Part shown: piece after piece, positions 25,983 to 34,160 of the stretch | How positions within the stretch are numbered: the first letter of the stretch is position 1 | Layout of the letters: each line of letters opens with the position of its first letter | Program-made: the position numbers and the translations under genes | Origin: Streptomyces sp. NBC_00376 | Lineage (GTDB): Bacteria > Actinomycetota > Actinomycetes > Streptomycetales > Streptomycetaceae | Length of the DNA: 64,000 bases | Reading direction: 5' to 3' | Assembly: GCF_036077095.1 (NCBI RefSeq) | Contig: NZ_CP107962.1 | Location: forward strand, 62,001-126,000 | Notes under the pieces: generated by a model | Seen by the model: only the letters and a program-made list of their open reading frames with translations | Database searches by the model: none | What the model was told of the DNA's origin: nothing

Positions 25983-27644
25983 GTGCGGATCATCAGCAAG
26001 AAGACGGGTCTTCAGGCGGGTGCCATGGTGGCGGTCGCGGCCGCTGGATTTGGCCTGATCAGCTTTACCGGGCAGGAGCAGGCGCAGGCGAACAGCCCGG
26101 CCGCGTACAGCGTGAAGGGCTTCGACACGAGCCATCACAACGCCCACCCGATCCAGTGGTCGGCGTCCGTGAGGGCGGGGTACTCGTTCGTGTTCCAGAA
26201 GGCGACGCAGGGCACCGGTTACCGCGACCCGCAGTTCGCCGGCGACTTCGCAGGGGCGTCGCGGGCCGGGCTGATGGTCGCGCCCTACCACTTCTACGAC
26301 ACCGGTACGGGCGCCGCGCAGGCCGACCACTTCGTCCGTACGGCCAGGGCCGCGGGCTACGACGGCAAGCGTGCCGGGCAGCTGCCGCCGGTGGTCGACC
26401 TGGAGAAGATCCGCGGCCGGTGCCCGGCCGGGGTGAACAACACCCAGGTCGCCGCGTTCCTCTCCAAGGCCCGTCAGGCGTTCGGGGTGAACCCGATCGT
26501 CTACACCTCGAAGGACTTCGCCGACACCTGCCTGCGCGGCAACACCAGTGCCCTGGCCAACAGCCCGCTGTGGCAGCCCCGCTACGAGAGCGGAACGCGT
26601 GAGCCCGCCCCGGTCGGCGGCAGGTACTGGTCGATCTGGCAGTACACCGAGAACGGGACGGTACCCGGCCTGCGAGGCAAAGCCGACATCAACGTCTACA
26701 AGGGCACGCTGACCCAGCTCCGCGCCCTCGCCCACCTCGCCCCCGGCCAGTCCCCCACCCCTCCGGGAACGGGTACAACGACGCCGCCTGCTCCGTCCAC
26801 GGCTGTCTGGCCGCTGCTGAAGAACGGGGCGCGGGGCGTGAACGTCACCACCGCCCAGCACCTGCTCGCCGCGGCCGGCCAGTCCGTCACCGCCGACGGG
26901 ATCTACGGCCCGAACACCCAAAACGCCGCCGCCGCGTTCCAGCGCGCCCACGGCCTCACCGCGGACGGCATCATCGGCCCGAACACCTGGAACAAGCTGA
27001 CCCAGACCGTGCGCACCGGTTCCAACGGATCCGCGGTCAAGGCCGCCCAGGCGCAGCTCGCCGGGTACGGCAACCGCATCACGGTCGACGGCGCGTTCGG
27101 TCCGGCCACCCAGAACGCGGCCGTCGCGTTCCAGCGGTCCCACGGCCTGCCCGCGGACGGGATCGTCGGTCCGAAGACGTGGAACAAGCTGATCAACGGC
27201 GCGAAGTCCGCCCCGACCACGCCTGCCCCGACCACGCCCGCACCCTCGAACGGGAAGCTGACCCAGCGCCAGGCGCTCACGCAGCTCGCGGCGGCCGGTA
27301 TCAAGGCCCCGGTCGGCCGCACCTCCCTGGCAGGTGTCCGTGCCCGCACCATCCAGGGCGTCATCGCTCTGAAGAAGGCCAGCGGCTGCACCATCACCAT
27401 CACCGGCGGCACCGAGTCCGGCCACAGCGCCGGCCCCCGCTCCCACGCCAACGGTTACAAGCTCGACCTGCGCACCCGTGACGAAGGCCGCTGCGTGACC
27501 AACTGGATCAAGACCACCCAGCGCAAGGGCGCCCCGCGAGGCACGAACGCCCGCTGGCACGGCACCCTGAACGGCATCTCCGCCGAGTACGTCTACGAAA
27601 TCCCCCGCAGCGGCGGCGTCCACTGGGACATCACCTTCATCTGA
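25983..27644 (+). CDS. Secreted GH25 muramidase with two peptidoglycan-binding domains and an M15-like domain
   Basis: 553 residues from GTG 25983. A signal peptide (AGAMVAVAAAGFGLISF, cleavage likely after AQA) leads to the GH25 lysozyme domain: GFDTSHHN near residue 46-53, APYHFYD, and PPVVDLEK with the catalytic D-x-E pair. Two PG_binding_1 repeats follow (ADGIYGPNTQNAAAAFQ and VDGAFGPATQNAAVAFQ). The C-terminal domain has SHANGYKLDLR and VHWDITF, the zinc ligands of M15-type L,D/D,D-peptidases. The protein should cut both glycan strands and stem peptides outside the cell. A strong terminator follows. Confidence 0.9.
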   Translation: MRIISKKTGLQAGAMVAVAAAGFGLISFTGQEQAQANSPAAYSVKGFDTSHHNAHPIQWSASVRAGYSFVFQKATQGTGYRDPQFAGDFAGASRAGLMVAPYHFYDTGTGAAQADHFVRTARAAGYDGKRAGQLPPVVDLEKIRGRCPAGVNNTQVAAFLSKARQAFGVNPIVYTSKDFADTCLRGNTSALANSPLWQPRYESGTREPAPVGGRYWSIWQYTENGTVPGLRGKADINVYKGTLTQLRALAHLAPGQSPTPPGTGTTTPPAPSTAVWPLLKNGARGVNVTTAQHLLAAAGQSVTADGIYGPNTQNAAAAFQRAHGLTADGIIGPNTWNKLTQTVRTGSNGSAVKAAQAQLAGYGNRITVDGAFGPATQNAAVAFQRSHGLPADGIVGPKTWNKLINGAKSAPTTPAPTTPAPSNGKLTQRQALTQLAAAGIKAPVGRTSLAGVRARTIQGVIALKKASGCTITITGGTESGHSAGPRSHANGYKLDLRTRDEGRCVTNWIKTTQRKGAPRGTNARWHGTLNGISAEYVYEIPRSGGVHWDITFI

Positions 27645-27690
27645 CCCCCCCTCCAAGTCGACCGACAGTCGGCTGACACCTGCGCCACCA

Positions 27691-27740
27691 ACGCCCGGTG
27701 GGCGGCACCCCGTGCGGGGTGCCGCCCACCGGGCGTTTCT
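27691..27740 (+). terminator. Strong terminator after the muramidase gene
   Basis: A 21-bp perfect stem: ACGCCCGGTGGGCGGCACCC begins the left arm at 27691 and the right arm ends at 27736. The loop is 4 nt (GTGC), and TTTCT follows. Confidence 0.9.
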
Positions 27741-27755
27741 CACGTGCGGCGCCGC

Positions 27756-27992
27756 TCAGGCGGGATGGTGGGGCAGTTCCTCGTCAGCGCGGCCACCGGT
27801 TCCCAGGGCCCGCCGCGGGGACGGGGGCGCCGCCGGGCGTGTACCGAGCACGCCTCGGGCTCGCAGTTCCTCGAGGTCGGACAGACGCTCTCCGGGAAAA
27901 GCGTCGAGCAGGTCGGCCTGGGCGGCGCGGATGCTGTGCGCGGGAGCCTCAGGGCCTGCACCAAGAGCGCGGCGTACGGTCACGCCGGTCAT
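27756..27992 (-). CDS. Possible small protein (weak)
   Basis: 78 residues from ATG 27992. The middle (IRAAQADLLDAFPGERLSDL) looks like a protein helix. There is no clear ribosome-binding site, and the C-terminal part is Pro/Arg-rich. Kept as a weak call. The rest of 27741-28296 has no recognisable gene. Confidence 0.3.
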   Translation of the reverse strand: MTGVTVRRALGAGPEAPAHSIRAAQADLLDAFPGERLSDLEELRARGVLGTRPAAPPSPRRALGTGGRADEELPHHPA

Positions 27993-28070
27993 AGTACGGG
28001 CAGCGCATCTCCGGCCGCCGGGGCGGCCGGGCTCGTGGTCCAGGAGCAGCGCGCTGGCCCTGGCCTGCGG

Positions 28071-28117
28071 TGGTCGGGGCTGTGGTCGGCCCATGGTCGG
28101 GCCTGTGGTCGGGCCCG
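28071..28117 (+). repeat. Short tandem repeat, four copies of TGGTCGGGCCTG-like 11-12-mers
   Basis: TGGTCGGGGCTG, TGGTCGGCCCA, TGGTCGGGCCTG and TGGTCGGGCCCG follow one another directly. There are no spacers, so this is not a CRISPR array. Confidence 0.6.
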
Positions 28118-28296
28118 ACTGGCTTTGTACACGAGAACGGAAGTCGTCTGTCGACGGCTTCGGGAGTCACCGCGTGGGCCGGTTCCTTGATCAATGTCGA
28201 TGAGTTTGGGAGTCACTCATGGCCCGGCGGGTTGGTTTGCGTGACCTGCCTTGAGTGGCCGAGGTACAGGAAGTCCTGGCGAGATTGATCTTGGGC

Positions 28297-28332
28297 GGAA
28301 CGCCTGGCCGAGGAAACGCGGCCGGGCGTTCC
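28297..28332 (-). terminator. Terminator of the HEAT-repeat gene
   Basis: GGAACGCCTGGCCG (28297-28310) pairs with CGGCCGGGCGTTCC (28319-28332) around an 8-nt loop, with one mismatch or wobble. It lies 25 bp beyond the stop at 28357. Confidence 0.75.
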
Positions 28333-28356
28333 GGGTGAGCGGCTACGACTCCGCGG

Positions 28357-28875
28357 TCAGAGTTCGCCGCGGCGTGCGAGCTGATTTAGCGCGTTCTCGC
28401 GGATGATCTCGTTCCCATCGTCGCGCAAACCTTCGAGGGCATCCCGGGCCTCCGGGCCGGGAATGGCGCCGAGGGCCCAGATCGCCTTCACCGCGAGTGC
28501 CCGGTTCTCGTCCCAGTCCAGGTGCTCGGGGACCCAGTGGGTTGCCAGGGCCAGTGTCGGCACCGTCCTGGGCGAGCGGAGCCTGCCCAGCATGCGCACG
28601 ATGTCCTCGTGGTCCCTGTGCCAGTCGGCGGGGAACAACTCGGTCAACGGCTCCAGGAACTCCTCGACGGAGGCGCCGGCAGAGGCATGGAGGATCAGCG
28701 CCATTTCGACGTCGTCGGCGTCCTGGCGCTCCATGGCGTCCCGGAGCAGCCTCAGCGCCAGGGCCTCGCCGTCGGACTCGCCGAAGTGGGCGAGCACCTC
28801 GTCGAGCGTGCGCGTCCGGCCTTTGCCCGGTACGAACACCAGGCCCATGATCAGTTCCTGCTCCTCGCGGGTCAT
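28357..28875 (-). CDS. HEAT-repeat-like protein
   Basis: 172 residues from ATG 28875, with GGAGG 10 nt upstream (an upstream in-frame start at 28893 is less likely). Helical pairs of about 30-35 residues (LRLLRDAMERQDADDVEMAL; LGRLRSPRTVPTLALAT; AVKAIWALGAIPGPEARDAL) and the final ENALNQLARRGEL are typical of HEAT/armadillo repeats. Such proteins act as scaffolds and sometimes as immunity proteins. No partner gene is adjacent. The specific role is unknown. Confidence 0.65.
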   Translation of the reverse strand: MTREEQELIMGLVFVPGKGRTRTLDEVLAHFGESDGEALALRLLRDAMERQDADDVEMALILHASAGASVEEFLEPLTELFPADWHRDHEDIVRMLGRLRSPRTVPTLALATHWVPEHLDWDENRALAVKAIWALGAIPGPEARDALEGLRDDGNEIIRENALNQLARRGEL

Positions 28876-28958
28876 CGCTTGACCACCTCCCACGCGTTGA
28901 ACGCCCCATCCTGGGTGGACCCTAGCAAGATCATTCTCGGCGGGTGCCTCCCGAACTC

Positions 28959-28982
28959 GGGTTCTGGCACAACTTCTGTGGT
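28959..28982 (+). repeat. Left terminal inverted repeat of the ISL3 element
   Basis: Begins GGGTTCTGGCACAACTTC and ends TGTGGT at 28982. It matches 24 of 24 bases of the reverse complement of 31186-31209. Confidence 0.85.
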
Positions 28983-29078
28983 GCGTCGACGCTCTGTAAC
29001 TGTTGATCTTCGGAGTGGCTTTCCTCGATCGTCCTGAAATGCTCCACGGCTGCTGTGCCGTGCTCGAGAGTCCGGGCC

Positions 29079-30674
29079 GTGGATGAAGTGCTGCTCCGGT
29101 TGGGAGAGTTCCTGTTCCTGTCGGATCCTGAAGTGGCGGTGATGTCGGCGGAGGACGACGGTGAGGCGATCTGGATCGGCGTCTCGCGCAAGTCAGTCAG
29201 TGCTGAGTGTCCGGGCTGCGGGCGGTGGTCGAGTCGCGTTCATGGGTCCTACCTGCGATTCCCCGCTGACTTACCCAGCGCAGGAAGGCGTGTGGTGCTG
29301 CGTCTGCAGGTCCGCCGGTTCATCTGCGCTGACACCTCCTGCGGACGCAAGACCTTCGTTGAACAGATCCCTGGACTGACCCGCCGTCATGCTCAGCGGA
29401 CTGAACGGCTGCGTGCGGCTCTGGACGAGGTGGGTCTCGCTTTGGCCGGCCGTGCCGGAGTCCGTCTGGCGGACGTCTTCGGCATTTCTGTCAGCCGCAG
29501 CACGGTACTTCGGCTGGTCGACGCGATGCCTGATCCTCAACCGTCGTCACCGCGGGTGGTGGGCATCGACGAGTACGCAATGCGAAAGGGCCGTATCTAC
29601 GGGACTGTGCTGGTAGACGTTGAAACCCGCAGGCCCGTGGACCTACTGCCCGACCGTGAGGCTGGCACCGTCGCTGCCTGGCTTTCTGCCTGTCCTGGGG
29701 TTGAGGTAGTTTGCCGCGACCGTGCCCCCTTCTTCGCCGAAGGTGCCAGCACCGGGGCTCCCACTGCGGTGCAAGTCGCAGATCGTTTCCATCTCTGGCG
29801 CAACCTCGGCGAAGCGGCCGAGCGATGCGTATCGCGCCATCGTGCCTGCCTGCGAGTGCCATTCGCGGTGCCCGGCTCCGAGAGCGTTACCGCACCAGTG
29901 GCACCCGAAGCTGGCGTGTCGCCATGGCCGACCGGACATCGGTTCGCCGACCGAACCCGGGAGAAGCATGCCATCGTCCACGGGCTGCTCGGCGAAGGAC
30001 ACAGCCGTCGGGCGGTCGCCCGCGAGCTCCGGATGACCTACCGAACCGTTCAGCGCCTGGCTGACGCGGCAAGCCCGGAGGACCTCTTTCAAGGGCAGTG
30101 GCAGAACCGCAGGACAAAGCTCGACGACTTCAAGCCGTACTTGCACGAGCGGTGGGCCGAGGGCTGCACGAACGCCTGGACCCTCTGGAAGGAGATCCAG
30201 AGCCACGGGTACGCCGGTGGATACGGGGCGGTCCGTGCTTACCTTCGTCCCTTACGGGACACTGTGCCGGAAGGTCGGCCGCCATCGCCCAGGACAGTCG
30301 CCGGGTGGATCCTGACCCACCCGGACGCTCTTGCGGAGAAGGAGCGACTGAAGCTCAAGTCCGTTCTGGCCCACTGCCCCGAGCTGGACGCCCTTGCCGG
30401 GCATGTCCGTTCCTTCGGGCAAATGCTCACCCAGCTCCAGGGAGAACGGCTCCCCGAGTGGATAGCGGCGGTCCGGGCCGACGACCTGCCCAGCATGCAC
30501 ACCTTCATCAGCGGCCTCGAACGTGACCTCGCGGCCGTCACCGCCGGCCTGACCCTGCCCTGGAGCTCAGGCATCGTGGAAGGCCACGTCAACCGCATCA
30601 AAATGATCAAGCGGCAGATGTACGGACGCGCGGGCTTCAAGCTCCTGCGCAAGCGGGTACTGCTTGCCTCCTGA
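29079..30674 (+). CDS. ISL3-family transposase
   Basis: 531 residues from GTG 29079. The N-terminal zinc-ribbon region (CPGCGRWSSRVHGSY...CADTSCGRKTF) is standard for ISL3. DDE-type core: VVGIDEYAMRKGRIYGTVLVD, TAVQVADRFHLWRNLGEA (DRFH motif) and, at the C-terminus, WSSGIVEGHVNRIKMIKRQM with the conserved Glu. It ends normally in KRVLLAS. The reading frame is intact, so the element may be active. Confidence 0.9.
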   Translation: MDEVLLRLGEFLFLSDPEVAVMSAEDDGEAIWIGVSRKSVSAECPGCGRWSSRVHGSYLRFPADLPSAGRRVVLRLQVRRFICADTSCGRKTFVEQIPGLTRRHAQRTERLRAALDEVGLALAGRAGVRLADVFGISVSRSTVLRLVDAMPDPQPSSPRVVGIDEYAMRKGRIYGTVLVDVETRRPVDLLPDREAGTVAAWLSACPGVEVVCRDRAPFFAEGASTGAPTAVQVADRFHLWRNLGEAAERCVSRHRACLRVPFAVPGSESVTAPVAPEAGVSPWPTGHRFADRTREKHAIVHGLLGEGHSRRAVARELRMTYRTVQRLADAASPEDLFQGQWQNRRTKLDDFKPYLHERWAEGCTNAWTLWKEIQSHGYAGGYGAVRAYLRPLRDTVPEGRPPSPRTVAGWILTHPDALAEKERLKLKSVLAHCPELDALAGHVRSFGQMLTQLQGERLPEWIAAVRADDLPSMHTFISGLERDLAAVTAGLTLPWSSGIVEGHVNRIKMIKRQMYGRAGFKLLRKRVLLAS

Positions 30675-30728
30675 CCTCACTGTCGGTGGCCAGTGCGACG
30701 ATCCCCAAACGGCCACGTGAGGAGAGAT

Positions 30729-31166
30729 ATGGGCACCTGGGACATCGGCCCCTTCGACAACGACACCGCCGCCGACTTCGGCGGTGACCTGGACGAGGCA
30801 GCAGTGGAAGAACGCGAAGCCGTGATCCGCGGCGTACTCAAACGCGCCGCCGACCCTGCGTACTACCTGGATACCTCAGACGGCGAACGAGCAGTGGCCG
30901 CGGCGGCCCTGGTTGTCGCCCAGCATCCTGACGGCGAGCCGGCGTGCTCAAACTATGGCCCATCAGAGCCGCTACCGGAGCTGTCCGCAGACCTTCGAAT
31001 GCTCGCCGTCGACGCCCTGGACCAAGTGGTCTCCGACCAGTCTGAACTCGCCGAGCTGTGGGCCGAAGCTGCGAATTGGTCAAAGTGGCGCAGGGACATC
31101 ACCCGCCTTCGTGACGTCCTAGCCCCCCCGATCCCGCCACAAGAGGAAGCCCTCTTCGATATCTAA
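30729..31166 (+). CDS. DUF4259 protein, passenger of the ISL3 element
   Basis: 145 residues from ATG 30729 with GAGGAGAG upstream. It starts MGTWDIGPFDNDTAADFGGD, the DUF4259 signature, and ends in a Trp-containing helix (ELWAEAANWSKWRRDITRL). DUF4259 proteins are small, of unknown function, and often occur with toxin-immunity genes. It lies 54 bp after the transposase, in the same direction, inside the ISL3 terminal repeats. Confidence 0.75.
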   Translation: MGTWDIGPFDNDTAADFGGDLDEAAVEEREAVIRGVLKRAADPAYYLDTSDGERAVAAAALVVAQHPDGEPACSNYGPSEPLPELSADLRMLAVDALDQVVSDQSELAELWAEAANWSKWRRDITRLRDVLAPPIPPQEEALFDI

Positions 31167-31185
31167 CGGTCACGCACAGTCACGG

Positions 31186-31209
31186 ACCACAGAAGTTGTG
31201 CCAGAACCC
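31186..31209 (-). repeat. Right terminal inverted repeat of the ISL3 element
   Basis: ACCACAGAAGTTGTGCCAG followed by AACCC, the exact inverse of the left end. Confidence 0.85.
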
Positions 31210-31554
31210 CTTCTCGTCGACATCGAGATCCGGGCCCAGCGAGCGCCTCCCGAGGCCGTCGACAACTGCTGTCGTGTGACGTCGACAAAGCCACGCCGCA
31301 GCCCTGCGCAGAACCTCGTTCTCCTGCTCCAGCAGCCGGATGCGCTTGCGGGCCTCGCGCAGCTCGGCCGACTCACCCGACGCTGTCGCGGGCCTGCCGC
31401 CGTCATCGGTGTTGGCACGGCGCAGCCACTTCGACAGCGTGATCGGGTGGACGCCGAAGTCGGCGGCGATCTGTTCCAGCGTGACGCCGGGTTCACGGTT
31501 GCGCGCGACCCGCACAACATCCTCGCGGAACTCCTTCGGATACGGCTTGGGCAC
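31210..31554 (-). pseudogene. IS3-family OrfA remnant next to the ISL3 end
   Basis: From ATG 31554: PKPYPKEFREDVVRVARN, a helix-turn-helix (GVTLEQIAADFGVHPITLSK) and the coiled-coil end LLEQENEVLRRAAAWL, the IS3 OrfA pattern. After about 31285 the similarity stops and the frame runs into the ISL3 terminal repeat. There is no OrfB. The rest of the IS was lost before or with the ISL3 insertion. Confidence 0.75.
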
Positions 31555-31699
31555 TGCAACATCCTTCCAGGCCGCCTCTCAGCAAGCCAGGTCAGGTGTC
31601 ACTTATCCGTGCAGCAGTCCCAACGCCGCGAACGACTTCCTGGCCCAGGCACTGCGCAAGGCTCTGTGACCATCGCACTGTGCGTATAGCCGGACTCGT

Positions 31700-32776
31700 T
31701 CACCCGGCAGTCTGGGACGCGAGGGCCCTGTCGCAGAACTCGCTTATGAACCCCTGCAACCGATCCAGGGAGTCCATCGTGTCCGCGCCGTTGTCGATCG
31801 GGCCATAGCTCAGTTGGAGGTACACCGTACCTACCAGAGACTGCATTCGGACGTACTTGCCGTTCTCGGAGGGTATCGGACCCGTTCTGTCGAAGGTGAT
31901 GGCGGTGCTCTTGTCTCCGCACGGTGGCATAGAGATGCGTGTGGCCTCGGGATGCTCTTGCTTGAAGTACCTCAGCCCTTCCTCGTAGAAAGTAACAACC
32001 GACGAGAAATCTGCACACGAGGACGTGATGTAGGCCGCCTGAAGGCTGCCGCCGTTCCTCTCCGGGTACTCGTAGATAGCTGTGCCGCGAGTACAGCGTT
32101 TGGTCTCTTCTGGGCGGAATCCGTTTCGCTTGCTGAAGCTTGTCCATCCCGCTGGCATGTCCTCAAGGTCGGGGATCACGGTGGCGACTTCGGACTCGCT
32201 CAGCGCACGAGGTTCGATGGTTGTCTGGCCGCTGGCTCCGTCAGTGGCCGAGTTTCCGCGTGCGTCGGGCGTCGCGGCCGTGGGGCCGTGGCTGCTTGGC
32301 TGGGAGTCGTCGGTTAGAACCTGCTTTGAGCCGTAGATGGCGAGGGCGATCACGCAGACGACCACCAGCACAGCCAGCGCGAGTGCCGCCATGCCGGCCG
32401 CCGAAGTCGGTTTCGTAAAGTTTAGGGTTCCGTTGCCGACGAGTATCGGAGTGTCTCCTCGTATCCGGCTGCGGTCGATGTGGACGCCGTCCGTCACACT
32501 CGGCTTGTTTAGGTGAACCGTCAATGCTCGATACAGCTGTGGGTCGGAGCCGACTTCCTCGGCAAGCACCGCTGACGCCGCTGCCTGGGACTCGGGGGAA
32601 CCGTCGGATTCCTCCAGGTCCGCTAAAGCGGTCCGGCCTCGACTCGACGCCCCCAGTCGATCGCGTACGACCTGCGCGATTGCTGCACCGGTCTGCTCGC
32701 CTACCGTGCTTGCTGTCCCCGTGATGGCTGCGGCCACTACTGCAACGGCAGCCGCCGCGACTTCACTGGCCTCCAT
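31700..32776 (-). CDS. Single-TM protein with extracellular sensor-like domain
   Basis: 358 residues, start ATG 32776. The N-terminal 110 residues are cytoplasmic: an Ala/Val-rich helix, a four-helix-like segment (VLAEEVGSDPQLYRALTVHL), then a Ser/Asp/Gly beta segment (IRGDTPILVGNGTLNF). One TM helix (MAALALAVLVVVCVIALAI) is at about residues 129-147. The external domain of about 200 residues has four cysteines, probably two disulphides (KRCTRG, SSCADF, PPCGDK, EFCDRA). The beta segment vaguely recalls amyloid-like RHIM-type motifs; that is speculation. No enzymatic motif is seen. Confidence 0.6.
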   Translation of the reverse strand: MEASEVAAAAVAVVAAAITGTASTVGEQTGAAIAQVVRDRLGASSRGRTALADLEESDGSPESQAAASAVLAEEVGSDPQLYRALTVHLNKPSVTDGVHIDRSRIRGDTPILVGNGTLNFTKPTSAAGMAALALAVLVVVCVIALAIYGSKQVLTDDSQPSSHGPTAATPDARGNSATDGASGQTTIEPRALSESEVATVIPDLEDMPAGWTSFSKRNGFRPEETKRCTRGTAIYEYPERNGGSLQAAYITSSCADFSSVVTFYEEGLRYFKQEHPEATRISMPPCGDKSTAITFDRTGPIPSENGKYVRMQSLVGTVYLQLSYGPIDNGADTMDSLDRLQGFISEFCDRALASQTAG

Positions 32777-33099
32777 TACGCCCCCCGCACAGGCACTTGA
32801 ACGCTTGTCCTACGCTCAGCATCATGTCAGCGGCGGAGTCGTCGGCGCTGAATTTAGTTGCAATATCGCGTAGTTGTTGACCGGGGGCCATGATCTACAA
32901 CGCCCTGCTGTGCTGCCTGCTGCACGCCGCCGGACGTCGAGGCCACCGCTTTGCCATGGGGCAGCAGAAGGTCATCGGCCCGCAGGGCGGGTGCGTCGGC
33001 ATCGGTGAGGCAGAGGCCCTGATCGCCATCGCTGCCAGCCTCCTTCGCGCACTTCCCGCGTCCAGCATCTAGCGGCCCGACGGACGTGGTGCGAGCGAG
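32777..33099. other. Intergenic stretch, no supported gene
   Basis: About 320 bp upstream of the minus-strand membrane protein. A 60-residue forward frame (32890-33072) has no ribosome-binding site or family resemblance and is not called. Confidence 0.4.
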
Positions 33100-33120
33100 C
33101 CCGGACCGTGTCGGTCCGGG
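33100..33120. terminator. Short GC hairpin
   Basis: CCCGGACC (33100-33107) / GGTCCGGG (33113-33120) with a GTGTC loop. The loop side resembles the terminator at 10109-10140. Confidence 0.5.
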
Positions 33121-33126
33121 TGTGAC

Positions 33127-33325
33127 TTTGAGCGGTAGTTGGCGGATTTGATTTCTAGTTGGCGAGCCTGCCGTATTGGATCGAGTGACCTGCTGCTTCG
33201 TCGTTGGAGCTGCCGGTTCCAGGGCCTCGACTCGCCAACTACCGCTCAAATTCCTCGCCATATGCGGTTCAAAGCGGCCCTTGAGCTGCGGCTGGCCGGC
33301 GGCGCTTCGCCAACTACCGATCAAA
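33127..33325. repeat. Array of four TTTGA-n4-TAGTTGGCG sites (operator or iteron candidates)
   Basis: TTTGAGCGGTAGTTGGCG at 33127-33144 is repeated exactly in inverse orientation at 33233-33250. A one-mismatch inverse copy (TTTGATCGGTAGTTGGCG) lies at 33308-33325. A direct copy differing in the central four bases (TTTGATTTCTAGTTGGCG) lies at 33147-33164, exactly 20 bp after the first. All sit 85-285 bp upstream of the first gene of the racP operon. The arrangement suggests a binding site for a regulator or replication protein. Confidence 0.6.
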
Positions 33326-33411
33326 GTCACACTGATCAAACCCCGGGACAGGCAGACCGCCCCGGCCGTACGGTCACACAAAGTCCAGTACTGACCTGCC
33401 CAGGAGATGTA

Positions 33412-33834
33412 GTGATCCCAGCGCAGCACCCCTACGAAGCGAACTACAAGCAGGAAGTGGACGGCCGCACGGTCTACAGGAGCAAGCCCGTCATCGCCTG
33501 GGACGACGAGGGCCAAGCGCTCGTCGTCGACGAGCGCAGCGGTCGACTTGTCCCGGCGAACAACCAGCGCACCTTCACCGGGCTCTCGGAAGGCGGGCAT
33601 CCTGTTATCGCCGCCATCGCCGGGGGCGGGTGGGGTGCTCGGTACAACAACGAGGACGGCACGTCCACCGTGGACCCGCTGGTGGCCTGGGCCGTCCGAA
33701 GCGACGGCACTCTCACTCCCATCGACACCGACGGCGCCGGTCTGTGCGATGACCCCACCACGATGGGCAACTTCGATGGTCTCGTCGCCCCCGGAGCTGA
33801 AGCACGGACGGCGCAACTGGACAGCTCGACATGA
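33412..33834 (+). CDS. Hypothetical protein, first gene of the racP operon
   Basis: 140 residues from GTG 33412 with AGGAGAT 4 nt upstream. Beta-rich and acidic, with short strands such as KPVIAWDDEGQALVVDERSG and HPVIAAIAGGGWGARY, then LVAWAVRSDGTLTPIDTDGAG. No catalytic motif or membrane segment. Family unknown. The strong ribosome-binding site supports expression. It may be regulated through the upstream repeat array. Confidence 0.6.
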   Translation: MIPAQHPYEANYKQEVDGRTVYRSKPVIAWDDEGQALVVDERSGRLVPANNQRTFTGLSEGGHPVIAAIAGGGWGARYNNEDGTSTVDPLVAWAVRSDGTLTPIDTDGAGLCDDPTTMGNFDGLVAPGAEARTAQLDSST

Positions 33835-34004
33835 CCGGGCTGTCCTTTATCCCGGCCGCCGCCGGCTGATCGCCTGGCCGCCGCCTTCCGCCAGCTGCCG
33901 GAAGGCATCGGTCAGCGGTCCCACCGGACGCCTGGCGAATCGTCCTGACGTCCCTGGCCGCCTGCCACGCGTTCGTCGCGGCGGCCGGCCGGGTTGTCCC
34001 CGGG

Positions 34005-34157
34005 ATGCGCGACCGCCAGCTCGGGGACGACGAACGCGTGATCGTGCACGAGAACGTCGCCCGCGTCCGCGCGACGCTGGACTGGATCGAGACGGCCGTG
34101 GACACCGGCAAGGTCGACGTCGACGGCGAACTGGCCAAGCTCCTGCAGGGTGAATAG
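34005..34157 (+). CDS. Small helical protein upstream of racP (start uncertain)
   Basis: From ATG 34005 the product is 50 residues (MRDRQLGDDERVIVHENVAR, then LDWIETAVDTGKVDVDGELA). Protein-like sequence in the same frame (WRIVLTSLAACHAFVAAAG) extends upstream to about 33930 without an ATG or GTG, so the gene may be longer or 5'-damaged. It stops 3 bp before racP and was probably co-translated with it. Function unknown. Confidence 0.45.
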   Translation: MRDRQLGDDERVIVHENVARVRATLDWIETAVDTGKVDVDGELAKLLQGE

Positions 34158-34160
34158 CCG

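Larger units (their letters stand above)
28959..31209 (+). mobile_element. ISL3-family element carrying a DUF4259 passenger
   Basis: A perfect 24-bp inverted repeat (left end begins GGGTTCTGGCACAACTTC at 28959; right end at 31186-31209) bounds a transposase and one more gene. No matching 8-bp target duplication is seen outside (CCGAACTC versus CTTCTCGT), so one end may have recombined after insertion. The right end lies in a truncated IS3 orfA. Confidence 0.7.

Noticed and set aside
25869..27743. Long minus-strand frame opposite the muramidase
   Set aside because: Antisense shadow of a gene with GH25, PG-binding and M15 motifs; it also crosses the terminator.
28071..28117. Repeats considered as a CRISPR array
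   Set aside because: 11-12-bp units directly adjacent with no spacers; only a simple tandem repeat.
31700..32776. RHIM-like amyloid motif in the membrane sensor-like protein
   Set aside because: Only a loose resemblance (ILVGNGTLNF); not enough to name a signalling domain.
32890..33072. 60-residue forward protein
   Set aside because: No ribosome-binding site, no family resemblance, and it lies in an otherwise empty stretch.
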